Source of the DNA: Bacteroidetes bacterium CG2_30_32_10
Lineage (GTDB): Bacteria > Bacteroidota > Bacteroidia > Bacteroidales > CG2-30-32-10
Assembly (NCBI GenBank): GCA_001872995.1
Contig: MNXO01000012.1
Span: 1 to 33,719, forward strand
Direction: 5' to 3'
DNA: 33,719 bases
The translations under genes and the position numbers were made by a program. Position 1 is the first letter of the stretch, and each line of letters starts with the position of its first letter. A model generated the notes under the pieces. That model searched no databases, was not told where the DNA came from, and was given only the letters and a program-made list of their open reading frames with translations. This document shows, in pieces, positions 16,002 to 25,298 of the stretch.

Positions 16002-17759
16002 ATGAATACTAAAATAAGCAATATGAAGCGATTTCTAACTTTTTTTCTTGTAATATGTTTTGTTTTATCTATAAACATAGTCAAAGCTCAAAACAATAAA
16101 TCAGAGCAAAACAATGCTGAAAAAAGAAAAGCTCAAAACGATAATGAATTTGATAATAGTAAAAATAAAAGTAACAATCCTATTGCTCCTAATAAGGATA
16201 TCAAATATATTGATAATAATTATAGCAATAAAAGCGACATATCAGATTTAAGTAATAAATTTTCTTCTGCACTTCAGATAATCAATTTATCTTATGTTGA
16301 TACTGTTAATGAAAACAAGCTTGTAGAAACTGCAATTATTAAAATGCTTGAAGAACTTGACCCACATTCTGTTTACATTAGTGCAGCAGAATTAAAAGCT
16401 GCAAATGAACCTTTAGAAGGCAATTTCGAAGGTGTAGGCATACAGTTTCAGATAATAAAAGACACAATAGAAGTGGTGGCAACTATTGCAGGCGGTCCTT
16501 CAGAAAAAGTGGGTGTGATGCCTGGCGATAAAATAGTGATGATTGATAAAGAAAGTGCTACTGGCAAAAAAATTTCCAATGATTATGTCCTGAAAAAACT
16601 TAGAGGAAAGAAAAACACTAGAGTAAATATTATGATTTTTCGCAGAGGAGTTAAAGAGTTACTCGATTTTACTATAACAAGAGATGTAATTCCTTTGAAA
16701 AGCATTGATGCTACCTTTATGGCAACTGATAATATTGGTTATATTAAGTTAGATCGTTTTGCACAATCATCTATCTTAGAATTTAACCAATCGCTTACCG
16801 AATTGAAAAAGAAAGGAATGAAAAGCCTTATTCTCGATTTAAGAGGTAATTCTGGTGGTTACCTTAATACAGCCATTGATTTAGCTGATGAATTTTTACC
16901 CAAAGGGAAATTAATTGTTTATACAGAAGGAGTTCATAGTCAACGAATCAATTATAATGACAAATACAAAGGAGACTTTGAAGATGGAAAATTGGTTGTA
17001 TTAATTGACGAAGGTTCTGCTTCTGCTAGCGAAATTGTTGCTGGAGCAATTCAAGATTGGGACAGAGGTTTAATTATTGGTCGTCTTTCTTTTGGAAAAG
17101 GGTTAGTTCAAAGACCGTATGATTTACCTGATGGTTCCGTGATTAGATTAACTACAGCCCGTTATCACACACCAACTGGTCGTTGTATTCAACGTCCTTA
17201 TATAAATGGCGTTGATAAATATTACGAAGACCTTGAAGATAGATTTAAAAAAGGAGAACTTTATACTGCTGACAGCATTCATTTTCCTGATTCTCTCAAG
17301 TACTACACTTCCAAAAATAGGGTAGTTTATGGTGGAGGTGGAATTATGCCAGATATTTTTATTCCTATTGACACTACAGAAACTTCTATTTATTATTCTT
17401 CGCTTGTTCGTAAAGGAATTTTAAATCAATTTTCTCTCCAATATGTTGATGACCATAGAAAAAAATTAAAAGAACAATATACAAACCTTGATTATTATGT
17501 AAAAAATTATGTTGTTGAAGAGGAGGTATTTAATCAGCTTGTAGAATATGCAATCAAAGACGGTGTTAAAAAAGATGATAAAGGAATTGAGACTTCTAAA
17601 AATTTAATAAAAAGAGATTTAAAAGGGCTGATAGCAAGAAATCTTTGGGATACAGGTGCTTATATTCAAATATTTATGCAAACAGACAATGCTTATATTA
17701 AAGCTATTGAAGCTATCAATGATTCTAATACATTCAAAAAAAATAAAATTCAGGAATAA
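16002..17759 (+). CDS. S41 family C-terminal processing peptidase (PDZ-containing)
   Basis: A 585-residue periplasmic serine protease of the CtpA/Prc type. The order is: signal peptide (KRFLTFFLVICFVLSINIVKAQ), a low-complexity Asn/Lys-rich linker (about 30-90), an N-terminal helical region with ELDPHSVYISA, a PDZ domain (about 145-220, GVGIQFQIIKDT and AGGPSEKVGVMPGDKI), then the catalytic domain. The Ser-Lys dyad is Ser341 in EGSASASEIVAGA and Lys366 in SFGKGLVQ, with the usual spacing of 25. RTP-like TPTGRCIQRPY follows. It degrades or trims exported proteins from the C-terminus. Starts at 16002 and 16023 both keep the signal peptide. The rmuC gene follows after 18 bases and probably shares the transcript. 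Confidence 0.92.
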   Translation: MNTKISNMKRFLTFFLVICFVLSINIVKAQNNKSEQNNAEKRKAQNDNEFDNSKNKSNNPIAPNKDIKYIDNNYSNKSDISDLSNKFSSALQIINLSYVDTVNENKLVETAIIKMLEELDPHSVYISAAELKAANEPLEGNFEGVGIQFQIIKDTIEVVATIAGGPSEKVGVMPGDKIVMIDKESATGKKISNDYVLKKLRGKKNTRVNIMIFRRGVKELLDFTITRDVIPLKSIDATFMATDNIGYIKLDRFAQSSILEFNQSLTELKKKGMKSLILDLRGNSGGYLNTAIDLADEFLPKGKLIVYTEGVHSQRINYNDKYKGDFEDGKLVVLIDEGSASASEIVAGAIQDWDRGLIIGRLSFGKGLVQRPYDLPDGSVIRLTTARYHTPTGRCIQRPYINGVDKYYEDLEDRFKKGELYTADSIHFPDSLKYYTSKNRVVYGGGGIMPDIFIPIDTTETSIYYSSLVRKGILNQFSLQYVDDHRKKLKEQYTNLDYYVKNYVVEEEVFNQLVEYAIKDGVKKDDKGIETSKNLIKRDLKGLIARNLWDTGAYIQIFMQTDNAYIKAIEAINDSNTFKKNKIQE

Positions 17760-17777
17760 ATAAAACTCAATTTAATA

Positions 17778-19166
17778 ATGGAAGTATTTTATGTATGTTG
17801 TGGATTGGCAATAGGTTTTCTTATTGCTTGGTTTTATATTAACAATAAAGGAAAAAATAAAATAGATAATTTGCAGCAATCTTTCTATGATTTAGAAAAA
17901 GATAAAATAAAAACAATTGCTGAATATGATAAATCGAATGGTATCTTAGGTGAAAAGCTTGAAACATTGATTAAAGAAGCCGACATCAACAAAAAAGAAT
18001 TATTGGAAGAAAAACTTAAATCCGAAGCTTATTCTACTAGACTTGCAAAAGCAGAAGTTGAATTTCGCAATCTACAAGAAAAACTTGCTACACAAAAAAC
18101 AGAATATGAAGAACTCCAGAAAAAATTAACTATTGAATTTGAAAATATTGCAAATAAGGTTTTAAAAGTACACTCTCAAGAGTTTACTTTGTCAAACCAA
18201 AAGAATATTGGCGATATTCTTAATCCTTTGCGTGAAAAGATTACTGATTTTGAGAAAAAAGTTAATGAGGCTTACGATAAAGAGCTTAGGGATAAAATAA
18301 GCTTGAAAGAAGAAGTTAAAAAACTATATGAATTAAATCATAAAATTAACGAAGAAGCTCGTAACCTTACAAGAGCACTTAAAGGAGACTCAAAGAAACA
18401 AGGAAACTGGGGAGAAGTGGTGCTTGAACGTATTTTAGAACGTTCGGGACTTGCCAAAGGGCAGGAATATGAAATGCAAGTTTCTATTACCAATGAAGAC
18501 GGCAAGCGTTTTCAACCAGATGCAGTGGTTTTTTTGCCTGATAAAAAACACATCATTATTGACTCGAAGGTATCGCTTGTTGCTTACGAGAATTATGTAA
18601 ATGCCACAGATGAAGAGCGGAAAGTACAATTTATAAAAGAGCATTTGCATTCAGTTAGAACTCACATCAAGGAGCTTAGTGAAAAAAACTATGAAAAATT
18701 AGATAGTTTTAATACTCCAGATTTTGTTTTGCTTTTTATACCTATAGAGTCATCGTTTGGAGTTGCAGTGCAAGCTGACCAAGAGTTGTTTAATTTTGCT
18801 TGGGATAATAAAATTGTTATTGTGAGTCCTTCTACATTACTTGCAACTTTGAGAACGATTGCTTCTATTTGGAAACAAGAAAATCAAACTAAAAACGCAC
18901 TCGAAATAGCAAGTCAAGGCGGTGCTTTATACGATAAATTTGTTGGTTTTGTTAAAGATTTAGATAAAATAGGAATTAATATTCGCCAAACACAAAATTC
19001 TTATGATGATGCTATGAATAAACTTCAGATAGGGAAGGGCAATCTAATTACAAGAGCTGAAAATATAAGAAAATTGGGTGCAAAGACTAAAAACACATTG
19101 CCTGAAAAGTTTGTTTCGGAAGAGGAAACAGGGACCCTTTTTGATCAAAGCAAACCGGAAGATTAA
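17778..19166 (+). CDS. rmuC: RmuC family DNA recombination protein
   Basis: A 462-residue protein with an N-terminal membrane anchor (FYVCCGLAIGFLIAWFYI, 4-21), a long coiled coil (about 28-130, rich in Lys/Glu heptads) and the RmuC domain. That domain is marked by GNWGEVVLERILERSGL (209-225), QPDAVVFLPDKKHIIIDSK (246-264) and LLFIPIESSFGVA. The Asp248 and Asp262-x-Lys264 pattern is consistent with a PD-(D/E)XK-like nuclease core. In E. coli RmuC limits inversions at short inverted repeats; the biochemical mechanism is not settled. Its stop codon is only six bases from the convergent stop of the WecA-like gene, with no terminator between them. Confidence 0.93.
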   Translation: MEVFYVCCGLAIGFLIAWFYINNKGKNKIDNLQQSFYDLEKDKIKTIAEYDKSNGILGEKLETLIKEADINKKELLEEKLKSEAYSTRLAKAEVEFRNLQEKLATQKTEYEELQKKLTIEFENIANKVLKVHSQEFTLSNQKNIGDILNPLREKITDFEKKVNEAYDKELRDKISLKEEVKKLYELNHKINEEARNLTRALKGDSKKQGNWGEVVLERILERSGLAKGQEYEMQVSITNEDGKRFQPDAVVFLPDKKHIIIDSKVSLVAYENYVNATDEERKVQFIKEHLHSVRTHIKELSEKNYEKLDSFNTPDFVLLFIPIESSFGVAVQADQELFNFAWDNKIVIVSPSTLLATLRTIASIWKQENQTKNALEIASQGGALYDKFVGFVKDLDKIGINIRQTQNSYDDAMNKLQIGKGNLITRAENIRKLGAKTKNTLPEKFVSEEETGTLFDQSKPED

Positions 19167-19172
19167 AAACAA

Positions 19173-20294
19173 TCACACATTTTTATTTTCTTTCTTTCTA
19201 CTTTTAATAGCAATAAGGAACAATGTTAAAAACAGAATAACAAGGTATGTTCCAAAAAACAAAAAGTACAAAATGCTCCATTCGTTGATAAACTGCAAAA
19301 CAATAACATTAAGAATTGCTGAAATAATTGATATTGTGATAAAAACTAAAGCCACCTGCTTGTCGTTTAAACCAAGATATGATAAATGATGTGTTGTGTG
19401 ATCTTTGCCACCAATAAAAGGTGAAGTGCGTTTAGCCAATCGTTTAATAAATACAGTCGTTGTGTCAATAAGTGGTAAAGCAAATATTAGTGAAACGGAA
19501 ATGATTTGTTTAGAAAAAAAATAACTTTCGTTGTTGTCGTTATTAATATTCCAAAAATAAACAATACCCATTGCTGCTAAAAAGATTCCTAAAAATTGAC
19601 TTCCTGTATTGCCCATATACATTTTGGCTGGATGCCAATTAAACTTTAAAAAACCAATTAAAGTGGCAAGCAAGCCAATTAAGATTAATATATGAGGATT
19701 TCCAATATCATTTTGAATAAAAATATTTAAAAGAACACAAATAATAATAGATGCCGAAATAGAGGTTGAAATTGCATCCATATTATCAAGCATATTAATT
19801 GAATTCATAATGCCAACCACCCAAATTAGTGTAAGAATATAATCAAGGTAAACCTGATTGAAAAAATGGATATAAGTTCCAGTAAAAATTAAAATGAAAC
19901 CGCAGGTTAATTGGGTGAAAAATTTCAAGAAAGGCTTGGTATTATATGCATCATCAAATAAACCCATCAAAAATCCCAAAGTGCTCGAAAGTAAAATGCC
20001 GAGAAATTGAGCGTTTAAAAAGAATTGGCTTTTTTCAAAAATAAAAGAGTAAGAAATAATGGATAAAAGAAAGATAATATAAAAAGATATGCCACCAATT
20101 GCAGGCTTAGATTGAGAAGCCCAGCGAATTGCGTTTTCTTCTCCATTTCTAATGCCCAGTGTATTGGCAAACTTCAATAAAAGACTATTTATTAATACCG
20201 AAAATAGTATGGAACAAATGAAAAAAGCGATATAAATAATTGGCAAATAGTATTCTGAATTAATCAAAGATTGAATGAACGCAAACATAAACAT
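19173..20294 (-). CDS. WecA/MraY-family undecaprenyl-phosphate glycosyl-phosphate transferase
   Basis: A 373-residue protein with about ten transmembrane segments that would load the first sugar-1-phosphate from a UDP-sugar onto undecaprenyl phosphate. The family motifs are present: LGIRNGEENAIRWASQSKPAIGG near the N-terminus, GLFDDAYNTKP with Asp114-Asp115, NMLDNMDAI (167-175), HPAKMYMGNTGSQFLG, and the cytoplasmic loop FIGGKDHTTHHLSYLG. The last loop has the TagO/WecA style, so it is more likely an initiating transferase for surface polysaccharide than peptidoglycan MraY. It is the last gene of the EPS operon, eight bases after rfbC. Sugar specificity cannot be read. Confidence 0.9.
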   Translation of the reverse strand: MFMFAFIQSLINSEYYLPIIYIAFFICSILFSVLINSLLLKFANTLGIRNGEENAIRWASQSKPAIGGISFYIIFLLSIISYSFIFEKSQFFLNAQFLGILLSSTLGFLMGLFDDAYNTKPFLKFFTQLTCGFILIFTGTYIHFFNQVYLDYILTLIWVVGIMNSINMLDNMDAISTSISASIIICVLLNIFIQNDIGNPHILILIGLLATLIGFLKFNWHPAKMYMGNTGSQFLGIFLAAMGIVYFWNINNDNNESYFFSKQIISVSLIFALPLIDTTTVFIKRLAKRTSPFIGGKDHTTHHLSYLGLNDKQVALVFITISIISAILNVIVLQFINEWSILYFLFFGTYLVILFLTLFLIAIKSRKKENKNV

Positions 20295-20302
20295 TTAGAA
20301 TA

Positions 20303-20845
20303 TTAAAACTTACTTATGAAATTAGCAAAAGGTTTGCCTTTTTTATCTTTATCTGAAATGGTTGGATTGGCTATGTTCCATGCGATATTTAAATCCGAAT
20401 CGCTCCATAATAAAGTGTCCTCAGCTTCTTTATTGTATTTATTGCTGCATTTATAGGTAAAAATAGTATTATCTTCAAGTGTAAGAAATCCATGAGCAAA
20501 GCCAACTGGGATGTATAGCATTTTTTTCTCATATTCATCAATAATAAGAGAAAAATATTTGCCATAAGTAGGAGAATTTTTACGAATATCTAAAGCCACA
20601 TCAAGCACGCTGCCTTTTATAACACGCACTAATTTGCTTTGTGCATAAGGTGGGTTTTGAAAGTGCATTCCTCTAAGAACTCCTTTATTTGATTTTGATT
20701 GATTATCTTGTATAAACTCTTCAATGATGCCATTTTTTTCAAATATTGCTTTGTTATATGATTCGTAAAAATAGCCTCTTTCATCTTCAAATACTGAAGG
20801 TGAAATTATTAACAATCCTGAAATATTGGTATTGATTACTTCCAT
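20303..20845 (-). CDS. rfbC: dTDP-4-dehydrorhamnose 3,5-epimerase (RfbC/RmlC)
   Basis: A 180-residue cupin-fold epimerase acting on dTDP-4-keto-6-deoxyglucose in the dTDP-L-rhamnose pathway. Family motifs are DERGYFYESY, NQSKSNKGVLRGMHFQ with catalytic His61, VRVIKGSVLDVALDIR, YIPVGFAHGFLTLED and the terminal LLWSDSDLNIAW. The gene overlaps the end of the start of wzc's reading frame order: its ATG lies ten bases inside the end of the upstream wzc gene, indicating translational coupling. The partner genes rfbA, rfbB and rfbD are not in the window, so they must lie elsewhere if rhamnose is made. Confidence 0.94.
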   Translation of the reverse strand: MEVINTNISGLLIISPSVFEDERGYFYESYNKAIFEKNGIIEEFIQDNQSKSNKGVLRGMHFQNPPYAQSKLVRVIKGSVLDVALDIRKNSPTYGKYFSLIIDEYEKKMLYIPVGFAHGFLTLEDNTIFTYKCSNKYNKEAEDTLLWSDSDLNIAWNIANPTISDKDKKGKPFANFISKF

Positions 20846-23256
20846 TTTTTATTTTTAAAATTAATCGAGCTTAAAAATTTTTTTAATTTGCTTTGTATGG
20901 CATCATCGTCATAGTAGCCATATCCGTAGCCGTTTGAATAATTTTTAGATTTTCCATAAGATAAGTACTGCGAATCAACTGCATTTAATATGATTGATAA
21001 ATTTTTTATGTTGTTTTCATTGATTAATGCATCAACATTGGCAATATAGCTTCGTTTTGAATGGTTAGCATAAAATACATATATTGGATAATCTGCTTTG
21101 ATAAGACTTTTCATACCATCAGTTACTAAACCAATAGGAGGATTGTCGATAATAATAAAGTCGTACGTTAATTTAAGTTGTTCAATTAGGTCGTCCATAC
21201 GCTTATTCAGAATTAATTCAGAAGGATTTGGTGGAATGGGACCCGCTGTAATAAAATCAAGATTATTAATGCTGCTGTGGTTAATACAATTATCTAAAGT
21301 TGTTTGTCCTGCTAATATAGTGCTTATTCCGTATAGGTTTTCGGAACCAAAACCAGAATGTATCTTTGGCTTACGCATATCCAAATCGAGTATGATAACT
21401 TTTTTATCCGAAAAAGCAAGAATACCAGCTAAATTGATAGCAATAAATGTTTTGCCTTCGCCAGATACGGTAGATGTTATTGCAATAACCTTTGCTCCTG
21501 ACTCATTAGAAATAAATTGAAGATTGGTTCTTATTATTCTTAGGTATTCTGCAATTAATGATTTAGGTTTTTTATCAACAATCATTTGCGAAATAGGTAT
21601 ATCATACTTATATTTCGGTAATATACCAAGCAAAGGAGCATTGCTGTGTTTTGATATGTCTTCAACTGATCTAATTTCATTATAAAATAAATAAATAACC
21701 AATACTACAATCAAACTAATTAAAAAAGCGGCTATAATAGCACCTATATATATTCTTTTTTTCTGAGGAGAAACTGGCTTGCTTGGAGTAGTAGATTTTT
21801 CGAGAATTAGATTTTGAGATACATAACCCGCTTTCATAATCGAATATTCTGCTCTTTTTTCAATTAGTTGATTATGGAATTGTTCGTTAATAGCATATAT
21901 TCTTTGTAGTCGATTAAGTTCAACGGCATTAAAATCGCCCGTTTTGGCATTGATAAGTTTTTCGTAGCCTTGTATTTTTATTTTAAGTTCTGATTTGCGA
22001 TGTTGAATGTTATTCTTCAAAGATTTTATACTTTCGATAAGTAATTTTTTTTGGATGTTAATTTGGTAATTAATAGATTCTATTTGGCTGCTATTGAGGG
22101 TTACTTCGTAGAGAAGTTGTTCTCTTTTCAATAGCAAATCCTGCAAATTATTCAATAAACTAGAAATTATTCCTTGAAATTCACTACCAGCAATAGTTGC
22201 AATAAGTTTATAAATATCAACGTTTTCAGATGCATTAAAAGTAATTTCCACTTCATTGAGCATATTTTCTTCCAATTCTAGTTTAGAAAATTGGTTTTCC
22301 AATTCATTCTGACGTGAAAATAATGTTGGAACAACATCTAGTTTAATAGTATCAATTTTATTGGTTTTTTTAAATCTTTCTAACTGATTTTCAGATTTTG
22401 CAAGCGTATCATACATTCGGTTTATCTGATTGTCAATAAATTCAATAATTTTATTGGTACTTTCTGCTTTTTTTTCAATATCATATATAACAAATTCTTC
22501 GGCAATAGTATTAACTATGTCTGAAGTTTTTTGGGCATTTTCGTCTCTAAAAGTAATACTAACTGTTTTGGCTGCTTCATTGATGATGCTAATGTTCAAT
22601 GGTCTTACATAATTAGATAAATTGGTAGAAGGATTATTAATGATAAAATAGTAATTATCGCTATTTAATATTCCACTTTTATTAAAAACCACTTCAGGAT
22701 TGGTTACTTTAACATCTAAATCGACATCTTGAAAAACTATTTTTTCGGTCAATCCAAAAGTTTTTTCAATTTTGGAGTTATCGCTAATGCAGTAAGAGAT
22801 TTTAATTTGTTTGTCGTCATTGAAATTAATATATATAGGAATCCCATAAATAGCAGGGTTTTTTATAGAATATTTTATTTCAAATGGGGAGCTTTTGTAT
22901 AGCTCAAAATTTAATAGTCTGCCCTCTGTATAATAAGAAATATCTAAAGGTAGTTTACTTATCACTCTGTTTAAAAACAGGGAAGAACGCATTAATTCTA
23001 TTTGTTTTGCGAGATTGTTGTCTTCTTCAACATTAATGTTATTGGTTTGAAAAATTTTTTGAGCTTCGTTATCGCTGCTTAATTGAATAATGGAATGTGT
23101 TTCATAAATGGGTGGCGTATATCGCAGATAGATATAAGAACCAGCGATAGCCATTATAAATAATATTGCGAAAAGTAAAAGATTTCTTTTGACTAAGAAT
23201 AAAAATAACTTTGGGTCAATTTCTTCATTGATAATTGAAAACTTCTTAGGCTGCAT
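20836..23256 (-). CDS. Wzc-like polysaccharide co-polymerase with BY-kinase domain
   Basis: An 806-residue inner-membrane protein that controls polysaccharide chain length and export by tyrosine autophosphorylation. The first membrane segment is at 25-45, the Wzz domain at about 50-500 with a coiled-coil middle (260-470), and the proline motif PSKPVSPQKK precedes the second membrane segment (502-525). The kinase domain has Walker A STVSGEGKT with Lys602, Walker A' IILDLDMRKPK (621-631), Walker B FIIIDNPP (700-707), and a tyrosine-rich tail with Tyr764, 767, 773, 777, 779, 781 and 782. It is one base after the wza-like gene and overlaps rfbC by ten. No cognate tyrosine phosphatase gene is present in the window. 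Confidence 0.94.
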   Translation of the reverse strand: MQPKKFSIINEEIDPKLFLFLVKRNLLLFAILFIMAIAGSYIYLRYTPPIYETHSIIQLSSDNEAQKIFQTNNINVEEDNNLAKQIELMRSSLFLNRVISKLPLDISYYTEGRLLNFELYKSSPFEIKYSIKNPAIYGIPIYINFNDDKQIKISYCISDNSKIEKTFGLTEKIVFQDVDLDVKVTNPEVVFNKSGILNSDNYYFIINNPSTNLSNYVRPLNISIINEAAKTVSITFRDENAQKTSDIVNTIAEEFVIYDIEKKAESTNKIIEFIDNQINRMYDTLAKSENQLERFKKTNKIDTIKLDVVPTLFSRQNELENQFSKLELEENMLNEVEITFNASENVDIYKLIATIAGSEFQGIISSLLNNLQDLLLKREQLLYEVTLNSSQIESINYQINIQKKLLIESIKSLKNNIQHRKSELKIKIQGYEKLINAKTGDFNAVELNRLQRIYAINEQFHNQLIEKRAEYSIMKAGYVSQNLILEKSTTPSKPVSPQKKRIYIGAIIAAFLISLIVVLVIYLFYNEIRSVEDISKHSNAPLLGILPKYKYDIPISQMIVDKKPKSLIAEYLRIIRTNLQFISNESGAKVIAITSTVSGEGKTFIAINLAGILAFSDKKVIILDLDMRKPKIHSGFGSENLYGISTILAGQTTLDNCINHSSINNLDFITAGPIPPNPSELILNKRMDDLIEQLKLTYDFIIIDNPPIGLVTDGMKSLIKADYPIYVFYANHSKRSYIANVDALINENNIKNLSIILNAVDSQYLSYGKSKNYSNGYGYGYYDDDAIQSKLKKFLSSINFKNKKWK

Positions 23257-23257
23257 A

Positions 23258-24007
23258 TTATTTAAATAAATTGTAAATCAATAAAGTTGTTGATAATAGA
23301 GTTAAGTAGGGTGCAATGTTTTCAAGAATACGTTGAGCCACTTTTGGTCTGGGTTCTACATAGATTATATCATTTGCTTGTAGAACAAGGTTTGATGCTT
23401 TCATTCCTTCAATTGTTGAAAGGTCTATTAAATAAACTTTTGGATTATGCAAATCGCCACGTATAAGTTTAATTTTATGTGCTTTGCCATCAGAAATTCC
23501 ACCAGCCAGCGCAAGAGCTTCAATGAGAGTGGTATTTGTGTTTGAAAGCGTAATTACGGTAGATGTTCCGCCTTGTCCACCAGGGAAAATGATAACTCGG
23601 TTGTTGGTAACTTTTAATTGCACAAAAGGTTTGTTATAATATTTGGCATATTTATTTTCGAGTTTTTTTTCGGCTTCGCGAAGGGTTAAATTGCTTAATT
23701 GTTCGCGACCAAGCAATGGAAGTTTAACTTTTCCATCAAATTCAACTTGATAGGTGGAATTGTTGGTTGTATTTTGACTGTTCATATTGGCTTCTAATGG
23801 GTTGATTAGTTTTTCTCCTTCATTAGTAAACAATTTAAACATCAACTCATCGTTTGGTGCAATTTTGTATTCAGGTTTCAAGGTGTCTTCTTTAAAAGAA
23901 GAATAAGGATAGTTTTTTGTTCTTAACATTTGGCTTGGATTAAGCAAATGGCAAGAAGTTAAAAGCAAAATGGGAAGAAAAACAATTAGGAATAATAATC
24001 TTTTCAT
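23258..24007 (-). CDS. Wza-like polysaccharide export lipoprotein
   Basis: A 249-residue outer-membrane export protein. The lipobox is LLLTSCHL with Cys19. A Poly_export domain follows (YKIAPNDELMFKLF, then YQVEFDGKVKLPLLG, 45-130), and then one SLBB-type domain (TLIEALALAGGISDGKAHKIKL). The C-terminus is hydrophobic (YLTLLSTTLLIYNLF), forming the probable membrane-spanning segment. At 249 residues it is shorter than E. coli Wza (about 380), having a single SLBB domain, which is common in Bacteroidota. It is immediately upstream of wzc. A TACTTTTG box 18 bases before the ATG could provide a promoter internal to the operon. Confidence 0.92.
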   Translation of the reverse strand: MKRLLFLIVFLPILLLTSCHLLNPSQMLRTKNYPYSSFKEDTLKPEYKIAPNDELMFKLFTNEGEKLINPLEANMNSQNTTNNSTYQVEFDGKVKLPLLGREQLSNLTLREAEKKLENKYAKYYNKPFVQLKVTNNRVIIFPGGQGGTSTVITLSNTNTTLIEALALAGGISDGKAHKIKLIRGDLHNPKVYLIDLSTIEGMKASNLVLQANDIIYVEPRPKVAQRILENIAPYLTLLSTTLLIYNLFK

Positions 24008-24025
24008 TTAGCAATATTTATTGTT

Positions 24026-24033
24026 CAAAAGTA
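24026..24033 (-). promoter_or_regulatory. Possible internal -7 box before the wza-like gene
   Basis: On the minus strand this reads TACTTTTG, an exact TAnnTTTG match, 18 bases before the ATG at 24007 and inside the 64-base gap after the glycosyltransferase gene. No -33 element was found, so it is tentative. Confidence 0.3.
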
Positions 24034-24071
24034 ATAAAAAATTATTATTCTGACATTAATATATGAATAAA

Positions 24072-25256
24072 TTAACCAAGTAGTTTGTAATAAAGTTGTT
24101 TCATATCTTCTACAAGACGAGTATAATGGTATTTATTTTTTACAAAATTCCAGCCATCATTGCTTAATTCTTTGCGAAGTAAGTTGTTTTCTACTAATGA
24201 CAATAGGTTTTCATCAAAAGTTTTAAAATCTTGGGCGTTTGAGAGCAAAGCTGTTTTGTTTTTAAGAACCACATCTTCTATACCCCCAACGGCTGTAGTA
24301 ACAATTGGTTTGTTAGATGCTTGTGCTTCAATTAAACTTACAGGGGTTCCTTCGTTTAAAGAAGTGAGGGCTATGATGTCCATTCCTGCATTCACCCAAT
24401 CGGCTTCTTTTATCCAAGAGGTGAAGGTTAAGGTCGCTTTTTGAGTTATATTAGCATTTGTAGTAAAATCAATATTAAGTTCTGTGGCTTTGGCTTCTAT
24501 TTTTTTTCTGTCTTCTCCATCCCCAACAATGAAAGCCCTAATTTTCTTTGAAGTGCTTTGTTGAAGGTTGCGAATAGCATAAAGAAACATAGTGTGGTTT
24601 TTAATGGGAACAATTCTACCGATAATGCCAATGGCTATTTCATCTTCTTCGATATTGTATTTTTGGCGAAAATCCTTTCTTTTGTCATCCATGTGCTCTC
24701 TAAAACGGCTAAGGTCGAAACCCAGAGGGATTACTTCTACTTTATCCTTTCCACAAATTTTATATTTATCTGTTAAATCAAACTTTTGTTTTTCTGATAT
24801 GGCAATAATTTTAGAGCTTTTTTTGGCTAAATTTCTTTCAATTCGTTTATAAAATGTAGCTTGAAAATTATTGAAATATGCATCGAAAACATGCCCGTGA
24901 AAAGTATGAACAATCACTGGAACTTTCTCATTTATTGCGGCATACCTGCCCAAGGCTCCGGCTTTTGAGGCGTGGGTGTGAATTATGTCTGGTTTAAATT
25001 TTTTAATAATTTCTTTTATCTTCTGATATGCAATATAATCATATTTTATATTTAAAGAACGCTTCATTTCTGGGATAATGATAGGTTTAAGTCCCAAATT
25101 GCAAACAATAAATTCAGAATTTTCTTCAGTATCATCTTTTTCGCCACCAATTAATAGTGTTTCAAATTCGGGTGCAAGATATTTGGATAGATATGCTGCG
25201 TTGTAGGTAGGTCCTCCTAAATTGAATCTATTAATAATTCGTAAAACTTTTGGCAT
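24072..25256 (-). CDS. Family 4 glycosyltransferase (GT-B fold)
   Basis: A 394-residue cytoplasmic retaining glycosyltransferase that would add a sugar to the growing polysaccharide repeat. The N-terminal acceptor domain includes RFNLGGPTYNAAYL, IIHTHASKAGALGR and HTFHGHVFDAYF (118-128). The donor domain includes GIIGRIVPIKNH (210-221), IVGDGEDRKKIE and the nucleotide-sugar motif EGTPVSLIEAQASNKP with Glu302 and Glu310, the E-x7-E pair of GT4 enzymes. Donor and acceptor cannot be told from sequence. It is the first gene of the EPS operon, with a TATCTTTG box 23 bases upstream. Confidence 0.92.
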   Translation of the reverse strand: MPKVLRIINRFNLGGPTYNAAYLSKYLAPEFETLLIGGEKDDTEENSEFIVCNLGLKPIIIPEMKRSLNIKYDYIAYQKIKEIIKKFKPDIIHTHASKAGALGRYAAINEKVPVIVHTFHGHVFDAYFNNFQATFYKRIERNLAKKSSKIIAISEKQKFDLTDKYKICGKDKVEVIPLGFDLSRFREHMDDKRKDFRQKYNIEEDEIAIGIIGRIVPIKNHTMFLYAIRNLQQSTSKKIRAFIVGDGEDRKKIEAKATELNIDFTTNANITQKATLTFTSWIKEADWVNAGMDIIALTSLNEGTPVSLIEAQASNKPIVTTAVGGIEDVVLKNKTALLSNAQDFKTFDENLLSLVENNLLRKELSNDGWNFVKNKYHYTRLVEDMKQLYYKLLG

Positions 25257-25279
25257 TTCTATGCTATTTTTTGTTTATA

Positions 25280-25287
25280 CAAAGATA
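25280..25287 (-). promoter_or_regulatory. Candidate -7 box of the EPS operon
   Basis: On the minus strand TATCTTTG matches TAnnTTTG, 23 bases before the ATG at 25256. The -33 region overlaps the argF terminator hairpin and contains no TTTG, so the promoter may be weak or activator-dependent. Confidence 0.42.
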
Positions 25288-25298
25288 GTATTAATAAT

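Noticed and set aside
21098..21520. Plus-strand frame of 140 residues opposite the Wzc kinase domain
   Set aside because: It lies entirely antisense to conserved kinase motifs and has no promoter or family signature.
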